Part shown: positions 1 to 6,359 of the stretch, piece by piece
Numbering within the stretch: position 1 is the first letter of the stretch
Layout of the letters: each line of letters begins with the position of its first letter
Source: CAYJBH01 sp964368625
GTDB taxonomy: Bacteria > Bacillota > Clostridia > Oscillospirales > Ruminococcaceae
Direction of reading: 5' to 3'
Assembly (NCBI GenBank): GCA_964368625.1
Contig: CAYJBH010000002.1
Coordinates: 62,001 to 126,000, forward strand
Length of the DNA: 64,000 nucleotides
Program-made: the position numbers and the translations under genes
Notes under the pieces: generated by a model
Seen by the model: only the letters and a program-made list of their open reading frames with translations
Databases searched by the model: none
What the model was told of the DNA's origin: nothing

Positions 1-856
1 TTAAACCATGAAAAATTATTTTTGACCAATCTACTGCAGTATTATCCGGCAGTAAGCCAAGGAGAGCAATTTTTCCTCCGTTCTTCATGTTCTTTACCAT
101 ATCATTGAATGCATGCTGGCTACCGGACATTTCCAATCCCACATCGAAGCCTTCTCTCATACCAAGTTCTTTCATAACATCTGAAAGATCCTCTTTTGCA
201 ACATTTACCGTTCTTGTAGCTCCCAATTTTTTAGCTAATTTAAGTCGATAATCGTTAAGATCGGTTATTACAACATGACGCGCTCCAATGTGTTTACATA
301 TTGCCGAAGCCATAATTCCAATAGGTCCAGCCCCGGTTATCAATACATCCTCCCCTATCATATTGAATGATAGCGCTGTGTGAACTGCATTTCCCAGAGG
401 ATCAAAACAGGAATACAGCTCGAGGGGAAGTGATGGTGAACATCTCCAAACATTTGTTGCCGGTATTACAAGATATTCTGCAAAGGCACCGTTAATATTT
501 ACACCTACACCCTTTGTGTCTTTACAAAGATGAGGTTGACCTGCAAGGCAATTTCGGCATCTTCCGCAAACTATATGCCCCTCGCCTGAAACCATTTCTC
601 CAACGCTAAAACCTTCAACGTTCTCACCTACCTCTACTATCTCTCCTACATATTCATGACCAATAGTAAGTCCCAGTGGAATGGTGGCCTTCGCCCAATC
701 ATTCCACTGGTATATATGAAGGTCGGTTCCACAAATAGCAGTTTTTATAATTTTGATCTTTACATCATTCTTACCTGTAATCGGAATATCAACCTGCTTA
801 AAGGTAATACCCCTTGCATTATCATCCTTTACAAGTGCCCACATTAAACTACCCAT
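1..856 (-). CDS. tdh: L-threonine 3-dehydrogenase, zinc-dependent (partial, C-terminus beyond left edge)
   Basis: The visible 285 codons are the N-terminal part of an enzyme usually about 340 residues long that oxidises L-threonine to 2-amino-3-ketobutyrate with NAD+ in the cytosol. The catalytic zinc site shows as CGTD (C42) and GHEYVGE (H67, E68). Structural-zinc cysteines are at 97, 100, 103 and 111, and the Rossmann glycines GAGPIG lie near residue 175. Wording around these blocks follows bacterial Tdh more closely than general sorbitol or alcohol dehydrogenases. ATG 856 has an AAAGGA box 10 nt upstream; the in-frame ATG at 844 is too far from it. The frame stays open to base 1, so the gene is cut by the window and not broken. 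It lies 71 bp behind the fucosidase gene on the same strand and is probably cotranscribed; a sugar or polyol dehydrogenase role in fucose use is the main alternative. Confidence 0.85.
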   Translation of the reverse strand, partial: MGSLMWALVKDDNARGITFKQVDIPITGKNDVKIKIIKTAICGTDLHIYQWNDWAKATIPLGLTIGHEYVGEIVEVGENVEGFSVGEMVSGEGHIVCGRCRNCLAGQPHLCKDTKGVGVNINGAFAEYLVIPATNVWRCSPSLPLELYSCFDPLGNAVHTALSFNMIGEDVLITGAGPIGIMASAICKHIGARHVVITDLNDYRLKLAKKLGATRTVNVAKEDLSDVMKELGMREGFDVGLEMSGSQHAFNDMVKNMKNGGKIALLGLLPDNTAVDWSKIIFHGL

Positions 857-906
857 CTATTTTTAATCCTTTCATGATGCTTGTAGTAAATATTATTTTT
901 CTCAGC

Positions 907-954
907 TCTCCTAAATAGGAGATTTTCTCAATGGGAGATTTCCTCAATAGGAGA
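907..954. repeat. Three tandem 16-bp units at the 3' end of the fucosidase gene
   Basis: Three consecutive 16-bp units (907-922, 923-938, 939-954) share a core that reads CTCAATAGGAGA or close variants. The first unit is itself a perfect palindrome (TCTCCT-AAAT-AGGAGA). The fucosidase stop codon (928-930) lies in the middle unit, so the repeat encodes the last residues of that protein and continues into the spacer before tdh. It could fold into alternative hairpins in the mRNA. There is no T-run typical of a terminator. Confidence 0.75.
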
Positions 955-2181
955 AAAGACAATGTCTTCTTCCTCCATCTCAACACATATTACAGTTGCT
1001 AAAGCATTTTTTATATCTTTTTCTATAAAGAATCTCCACAACCCGTCACCTTCACAGGTTCGTCTCACAACATGTCTTATCTCCTCACCGGTGTCGAGAT
1101 AATATGCCTTCTTAATTTTATTTTCGATATTAAGTATCTCAATAAACGGTTGTGGTGTTAGAATGTGAATATACATTTTACCGGGTTTACAGGTATAAGC
1201 AAGTCCCTCTACTTCATATGTGGGAAGCGGAACCGCTTTGGTTCCGTAAATGCTATCTCCGTTCTTTTCTAAAAATTCACCTATTCTGTCTAGAATATCA
1301 ATACTCTCTGATGGAATTACACCGAACTTGTCTGGTCCAACGTTTAACAGATAGTTTCCACCGCGACTAACAATCTTAATTAACAATTTAAGAACATGTT
1401 CTGGATTCTTCCAGTTACCGTCGCTTCGTTTAAAGCCCCAGGTATCATTAAGGGTTGCCGGTACTTCCCAATCTCCGGGGTATGGCAAGGTTGGAATAAA
1501 GTTATCTCCGGTTGTCATATATTCGCCAAGGTTGTTACCTATTCTTCCACTAACGATGCAGTTAGGCTGAAGGCTTTTAACGAGATCAAACAACTCTTTA
1601 CTTTCTTCTCCAGTCATATCCAAAGGTGTATCAAACCATATCATACCAATATCGCCGTATTCAGTTAGCAACTCCCTAATCTGAGGTATGCATTTTTCAT
1701 CAAGATATCGTCTAAAATTCTTCTTACTATTATCCTTATCTGCCATGTATCCATCGGGATGATGCCAGTCCTGAGCCTGTGAGTAATAAACACAGAAAAT
1801 TAAGCCCTGCTTTTTGCACTCATCAGCCAACCCTTTAATAATGTCCTTTGCATAAGGAGATGAATCAACAATATTGTATGCACAGGATTTTGATTGGTAT
1901 AACGCAAATCCATCATGATGTTTTGATGTAATACAGATATATTTCATTCCCCATTTTTTTGCTTTAGCAACATAGTCTTTAGGATCGAAATTAACCGGAT
2001 TAAATTCCTTTGCTAGCTTTTCATACTCTTCTACCGGAATGTCAAGAGTATTCATTATCCATTCTGCAATAGTTGGAGTAATTTTTCCTTTATACTCTCC
2101 TTCCAAAATTGAGTATAAGCCAAAATGAATGAACAGCCCATACTTAGCTTCTTTAAACCATTTTTGTTTAGTATCTTTCAT
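928..2181 (-). CDS. Alpha-L-fucosidase, glycoside hydrolase family 29
   Basis: Predicted retaining exo-fucosidase of 417 residues removing terminal alpha-L-fucose from glycans. The family hallmarks are visible: GLFIHFGLYS near residues 15-24, SKHHDGFALY at 86-95, and IWFDTP, where D184 aligns with the catalytic nucleophile of GH29 (family knowledge). There is no signal peptide from the chosen start, so the enzyme is predicted to be cytoplasmic and to act on imported oligosaccharides. ATG 2181 follows an AAGGGA box. An upstream extension to 2265 would add 28 residues foreign to the family and run through the operator-like palindrome, so it was rejected. The gene has its own promoter and is followed after 71 bp by tdh. 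Its last codons lie in a tandem repeat. Confidence 0.9.
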   Translation of the reverse strand: MKDTKQKWFKEAKYGLFIHFGLYSILEGEYKGKITPTIAEWIMNTLDIPVEEYEKLAKEFNPVNFDPKDYVAKAKKWGMKYICITSKHHDGFALYQSKSCAYNIVDSSPYAKDIIKGLADECKKQGLIFCVYYSQAQDWHHPDGYMADKDNSKKNFRRYLDEKCIPQIRELLTEYGDIGMIWFDTPLDMTGEESKELFDLVKSLQPNCIVSGRIGNNLGEYMTTGDNFIPTLPYPGDWEVPATLNDTWGFKRSDGNWKNPEHVLKLLIKIVSRGGNYLLNVGPDKFGVIPSESIDILDRIGEFLEKNGDSIYGTKAVPLPTYEVEGLAYTCKPGKMYIHILTPQPFIEILNIENKIKKAYYLDTGEEIRHVVRRTCEGDGLWRFFIEKDIKNALATVICVEMEEEDIVFSPIEEISH

Positions 2182-2234
2182 AGTTTCCCTTACATTGTTT
2201 AATATTCTCAAACATAGTTGTGGCGTTGCCCAAA

Positions 2235-2262
2235 TTGTATATCGCCAGTATATCATATACAA
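2235..2262. promoter_or_regulatory. Operator-like inverted repeat over the fucosidase promoter
   Basis: Perfect 8-bp arms TTGTATAT (2235-2242) and ATATACAA (2255-2262) are separated by 12 bp. The element covers the -10 box (2247-2252) of the fucosidase promoter, the usual place for a repressor site. No regulator gene lies next to it in the visible sequence. The regulator family cannot be told from the site. Confidence 0.5.
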
Positions 2263-2275
2263 CAATTTTATACAA
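2247..2275 (-). promoter_or_regulatory. Sigma-A promoter of the fucosidase-tdh operon
   Basis: On the minus strand TTGTAT (2275-2270), a 17-bp spacer and TATACT (2252-2247) form a near-consensus promoter about 70 bp before the fucosidase start. It is divergent from the DUF4364 promoter. Confidence 0.6.
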
Positions 2276-2302
2276 CATATATTGAAAAATTAATAATCAC
2301 TC

Positions 2303-2331
2303 TTGTATTACTATATTATATGGGTTATAAT
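2303..2331 (+). promoter_or_regulatory. Sigma-A promoter of the DUF4364-channel genes
   Basis: TTGTAT (2303-2308), a 17-bp spacer and TATAAT (2326-2331) lie 40 bp before the ATG of the DUF4364 gene. Confidence 0.6.
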
Positions 2332-2370
2332 TGTCAAAGAAAACATTATATTGGTTATTTGGGAGAGCAT

Positions 2371-2967
2371 ATGAATTTTGAATATGATGCAATGACAGCA
2401 GGGGTAAAGCTAGGTGGATTAAACTCTAAACATGCTATCAGAATTCTACTATGTTACATTATTCACTCCGTTGGTAAACCTATCACCCAGCAGCAGCTAC
2501 AAAGGTCGATAGTTGCAACCGAACTTGCTAATCTTTTTGAATTTGGCGATGCTTTATCTCAGCTTGAGAGAAAGAAACTTATTGTTATGGATGATAATGA
2601 AGGGTACTATGTTACCGAAGATGGACGCTTAGTTGCAGAAACTTTACACACCGAGGTTCCACTAACGGTACGTGAGCAAGCATATGACGCTGCAGTTAAC
2701 TGTCTTGAATATGCTAATATTACTGAAAGAACCAAGGTCGACATAACTAAAACTGACAATGGTAGCTATTTAGTTAATTGTTGTTTAATAGCCGGAGATA
2801 AAGAGGTTTTAACGTTTTCGTTACCGGTAGACGAGGTTGAGCTAGCACAACATATTAGTAACAGAATCTCCGAAAACGGGAGGTTGCTTTATAACTGTAT
2901 ATTAGCAACACTAACCGGAAGCCCGGGACTTTATTCCGAGGCAATGGAGATGTTAAAGAAGAGATAA
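2371..2967 (+). CDS. DUF4364 family protein (winged-helix-like)
   Basis: A 198-residue cytoplasmic protein recognised by its overall pattern as DUF4364, a Firmicutes family whose N-terminal half resembles a winged helix-turn-helix. Visible support is the opening AMTAGVKLGGLNSKHAIRIL, then helices followed by ALSQLERKKLIVMDDNEGYY, which reads like a wing. No catalytic motif is visible. ATG 2371 is preceded by GGGAGA at good distance; the frame upstream to 2218 lacks an RBS and overlaps promoter elements. It is followed after 16 bp by the channel gene, so the two are probably one transcript and the protein may regulate it (inference). Family assignment is from memory of the sequence pattern. 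Confidence 0.7.
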   Translation: MNFEYDAMTAGVKLGGLNSKHAIRILLCYIIHSVGKPITQQQLQRSIVATELANLFEFGDALSQLERKKLIVMDDNEGYYVTEDGRLVAETLHTEVPLTVREQAYDAAVNCLEYANITERTKVDITKTDNGSYLVNCCLIAGDKEVLTFSLPVDEVELAQHISNRISENGRLLYNCILATLTGSPGLYSEAMEMLKKR

Positions 2968-2983
2968 TTATTTTGGAGGTTTT

Positions 2984-4837
2984 ATGGGAACAGTTGATTT
3001 CTGGGCAAAGCTACGGTATAGGTTCGACAACATTATGTCTCGCGGGGCTATCGCTTTAGTAGGTGTACTATTTTTAATCACTGCTATTGTTATTATCATA
3101 GCAGGAATTGTAGCGTTTTTACTGGGAAGCGGTTCTATCTCAGAGAATATTTGGGCTAGTATAATGCATACCATTGATGCAGGTACAATAACAGGCACCG
3201 ATACTGCCAATATACCTTTTGTTGTACTTATGTCAATAGTAACATTATGTGGATTGTTTGTTACCAGTATATTAATCGGTATTATTACCACAGGTTTTGA
3301 AGAAAAACTACAGAACCTTAAAAAGGGTAACTCAAGGGTAATAGAAAATAATCATACCGTTATTCTCGGTTTTAATGATAGTGTTTATACTATTATATCC
3401 GAGCTCATTATAGCTAATGAGAACCAGAAAGACGGTTGTATTGTTATACTTGCTCCTCAGGACAAAGAGGAGATGGAAACAGCAATTGCGGAACAGATTG
3501 ATGAGTTTAAAACCACAAGGGTTATCTGTCGAACCGGTAATATAACCGATTTTCATATGCTAAAACAGTGCTCCATCGATAAGTGTCGTTCCATCATTAT
3601 AAATGAAGATCGCGACTTTATAACTACTAAGGCCATTCTTGCAATTAATACCTGTATTAAAGAGCTAACCGGTGGCGAGCTAAAGGCACATATAGTTGCT
3701 ACGGTAAGCGACATTAAGAATTATGAAGCTTCTGAAATTGCCGGTGAGGGAAATGTTGAGCTAATTCTTGTTCATGACGCGGTATCGAGAATTATTGCTC
3801 AAACCTGTAGGCAACCGGGTTTATCAAATGTATTGATAGAGCTTTTTGATTATAGTGGAGATGAGCTGTATTTTGAATCCTTCCCTGAATTGGCAGGCAA
3901 AACGTTTGGGGACGCACTTTTAAGCTTTGAACATGCCGTTGTTTTTGGATATAAAAGAAATTCTGATATAATGCTTAATCCTTCTTCAGAAACCGTTCTA
4001 AAAGCTGACGACGATTTAATTTTACTTGTTGACGATGAGCGTTTACCAAAACCTTTAGCACAAACTCCGGTATTGAACAATATTGAAGAATTAATTTCAA
4101 ACACCGTTGTTAAAGAGACTTCTGAAAACATCTTAATTATCGGAGTTAATAATAAGCTTGAAAAAATTGTTATCGAACTTGACAATTACTTTAATAAGGG
4201 CTCACGTGTTATAATTGCTAGCGAAGAAATTGACGAAAGCTATAAAGTTATGGCCTCGAAAATTAATAACATAGAACTTGAATTTATAGAATGTGATACA
4301 TCCGATAGAACTAATCTCGACAGCCTTACCAACCAAAAGATTGAGCATGTTCTTTTACTTAGCAACGATGAGTCGGATTCCGAAACAAGTGATGCAATAA
4401 CATTGCTCAAATTAATTCATCTGCGTGACATTTCTAAAAAGAATGCAAAGTTTTTCAACATAACAAGTGAGATGAAAAATGCAGCAAACCAAAGACTTGC
4501 AAGGGTTGCAAATGTTAATGATTTAGTTGTAGGTTCTAACATTGTAAACTTAATTCTCACCCAAATTTCCGAAAACCGTGACCTTTCAACGGTGTTTAAG
4601 GAGTTACTGCATGCAGACGGCTCAGAAATATATATAAGAAAGGCCGAACAGTATGTTACGTTAAATAAGATAGTCGATTTTTATCAGATTACCGAAATTG
4701 CAAAGCGTAGAGGCGAGATTGCAATTGGCTATAAGAAACAGGTTGGAAACAGTTTCGAGATTATAAACGGACCTGCAAAGTCAGACAAGATTACCTTTAC
4801 CGAACATGATAGCATCGTTGTATTGGCAAACGACTAA
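2984..4837 (+). CDS. CASTOR/POLLUX-type ion channel with NAD-binding (RCK-like) domains
   Basis: Predicted membrane cation channel of 617 residues related to the plant CASTOR and POLLUX/DMI1 channels and to bacterial homologues. A transmembrane helix spans about residues 22-47, a pore loop contains DAGT (65-68), in the place of the plant DAGN/DSGN filter, and a second helix spans about 78-102. The remaining 500 residues are cytoplasmic, with two TrkA-N/RCK-like Rossmann units starting near VILGFNDSV and ILIIGVNNK. Only two clear membrane helices are present, as in tetrameric two-helix channels. GGAGG sits 6 nt before ATG 2984. Transcription probably ends at the terminator 40 bp downstream. 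Ion selectivity (K+, Ca2+ or mixed) cannot be read from the sequence. Confidence 0.8.
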   Translation: MGTVDFWAKLRYRFDNIMSRGAIALVGVLFLITAIVIIIAGIVAFLLGSGSISENIWASIMHTIDAGTITGTDTANIPFVVLMSIVTLCGLFVTSILIGIITTGFEEKLQNLKKGNSRVIENNHTVILGFNDSVYTIISELIIANENQKDGCIVILAPQDKEEMETAIAEQIDEFKTTRVICRTGNITDFHMLKQCSIDKCRSIIINEDRDFITTKAILAINTCIKELTGGELKAHIVATVSDIKNYEASEIAGEGNVELILVHDAVSRIIAQTCRQPGLSNVLIELFDYSGDELYFESFPELAGKTFGDALLSFEHAVVFGYKRNSDIMLNPSSETVLKADDDLILLVDDERLPKPLAQTPVLNNIEELISNTVVKETSENILIIGVNNKLEKIVIELDNYFNKGSRVIIASEEIDESYKVMASKINNIELEFIECDTSDRTNLDSLTNQKIEHVLLLSNDESDSETSDAITLLKLIHLRDISKKNAKFFNITSEMKNAANQRLARVANVNDLVVGSNIVNLILTQISENRDLSTVFKELLHADGSEIYIRKAEQYVTLNKIVDFYQITEIAKRRGEIAIGYKKQVGNSFEIINGPAKSDKITFTEHDSIVVLAND

Positions 4838-4877
4838 TTATTAATAAGACTATAAAATTAAACCCTATAGTTATAAA

Positions 4878-4916
4878 AAAACCAAGTTGACACTGTAAGT
4901 ACGTCAACTTGGTTTT
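4878..4916. terminator. Bidirectional rho-independent terminator
   Basis: A perfect 14-bp stem (4878-4891 with 4903-4916) has an 11-nt loop. The right arm ends in a T-run for the plus strand, and the seven A residues before the left arm form a T-run on the minus strand. It serves the channel gene and can also stop transcripts from the minus-strand acetyltransferase gene. The rest of 4917-5054 holds nothing I can call a gene. Confidence 0.85.
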
Positions 4917-5054
4917 TGGTTAATACAATAAATAGTCTATTTTCAGCAATAGTGGCTGTTGTAAGTGCCTTATTTTTAAGAATAAAGCTCAAATCAATAC
5001 TTTTTATTAATAATATAGAAAAAGAGTCATCTGCCTTTAATATCATTGATTATT

Positions 5055-6284
5055 TTAAAATAAATCCATTACTATGTTTTTCTTAAAGTAAAAAATATTA
5101 TCAAGATCAATTTTGTTATTTATTATCTGCAAATCAGGCTTTAAGCAACTCTTTATGCTATCATAAACACCAACAATCAGTGCAGAAAAAGTGGATATAT
5201 CCATACATATATCAGCACTACCATTGCATTTTGAAACCATAGTTTCAGCGTTTTCATCAAATTGTACAAAAAAAACATCGTTATTCCATGGGCAATATTT
5301 GTCTGTGATTTTTATTTTCAGGTTTCCGTTACCTTTGTATCTTGCTGCTTTCAACACCTGTTTAACATCAATTACCCGAACCATACCTCGATGTTTTGAT
5401 GCATTTTGCAGTTCATTTTGCTCGTCGATTAAGTCTGATATTTGCATATCGATTGGCAAGGTGAAACGTATAGCATCGTAATTTGAAGAAAAGGTAAGTG
5501 CAAAATCAAAAAGTGCGCATAATCCCTCTGAGTCGACAAAGCCAATATCATTTTTACCCATGAAGTGATGCGTGCAGTCCATAATATTTTTACCGTTTTC
5601 GGTTTCCTTTTTAAATATTATGTAAGCCTTTGTAACCCCTTCATTATTTTTCCAGATGTAGGCATACCGCTTGCTGTTAAAGGTATCCCTTTTAGTAAAA
5701 TAGTTAAAATCTTTTTCCCTACGAATAACAGAAAGATTATAGTTCTCATACATTTTATCATAGACACCGCTAATTTTTTCATAGCTATCTTCAGGCATTA
5801 AAAACTCTGTGTAGCCACCCACATTAAATTTTTTAAGTGCCTTAAAGTCTACCGTCCAAGTATTTGTGGTAGAGCTGGTTTCATATCCAAATTTTCTATA
5901 ATAAGAACAGCTAAAAGGATAAAGATAACTAAGTGGAATCTTTTTTTCTTTTAAGCTATAAAACACATGGGTTAAGCACTCGCGCACAGCTCCGTTTCTT
6001 CGATATGGGGGCAATGTGGATACACCGCCAATCCCCCCCATCATGCATCTATTTCCATCAAAATTTATCTCATACGGGTAAACACCTATAGAGGAGTACA
6101 TTATTTTTTCATCGTCGGAAAACGCACAGATAACTTCGTTTTCAATATCATTAACAATATTATTTTCATTAGAATTTTCTGTTTCTTCCATCAATTTATC
6201 ATAATCTAAAGGAAACTCAAATGCTACTGAGCTAATTATTTTTGCCTTCTTATATTCATCATTTTTCATTTTGCGTATTATCAT
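5055..6284 (-). CDS. GNAT acetyltransferase of the Eis type (Eis/SCP2-like C-terminal domain)
   Basis: A 409-residue cytoplasmic N-acetyltransferase resembling Eis, which acetylates amines such as aminoglycosides or peptide lysines using acetyl-CoA. The acetyl-CoA loop reads GGVSTLPPYRRNGAV (86-100). A YYRKFGYE block follows; Y129 lines up with the general-acid Tyr of mycobacterial Eis. The last 120 residues form the SCP2-like third domain. The chain ends in Phe, and in mycobacterial Eis the terminal Phe carboxylate acts as base (family knowledge). ATG 6284 follows AAGGGT. The native substrate is unknown, and resistance to aminoglycosides should not be assumed from family membership. It lies downstream of the amidase gene, 75 bp away. 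Confidence 0.8.
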   Translation of the reverse strand: MIIRKMKNDEYKKAKIISSVAFEFPLDYDKLMEETENSNENNIVNDIENEVICAFSDDEKIMYSSIGVYPYEINFDGNRCMMGGIGGVSTLPPYRRNGAVRECLTHVFYSLKEKKIPLSYLYPFSCSYYRKFGYETSSTTNTWTVDFKALKKFNVGGYTEFLMPEDSYEKISGVYDKMYENYNLSVIRREKDFNYFTKRDTFNSKRYAYIWKNNEGVTKAYIIFKKETENGKNIMDCTHHFMGKNDIGFVDSEGLCALFDFALTFSSNYDAIRFTLPIDMQISDLIDEQNELQNASKHRGMVRVIDVKQVLKAARYKGNGNLKIKITDKYCPWNNDVFFVQFDENAETMVSKCNGSADICMDISTFSALIVGVYDSIKSCLKPDLQIINNKIDLDNIFYFKKNIVMDLF

Positions 6285-6359
6285 TTATTTTACCCTTAAA
6301 TAGTAATGTACTTTACAATTTTATCATTTGAGAGTTTTTTACATTATGATAAGTTCATT

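Noticed and set aside
656..847. Plus-strand frame within the threonine dehydrogenase gene
   Set aside because: It is antisense to a clear conserved coding frame and shows no RBS or protein-like features.
3332..3556. Minus-strand frame within the channel gene
   Set aside because: The plus-strand reading encodes a conserved Rossmann domain; the antisense frame has no support.
4858..5046. A 62-codon minus-strand frame downstream of the acetyltransferase gene
   Set aside because: It has no ribosome binding site, crosses the strong bidirectional terminator and has no recognisable composition or motif.
5055..6284. Calling the Eis-like protein an aminoglycoside-resistance enzyme
   Set aside because: Family membership does not establish this substrate and nothing in the context supports resistance.
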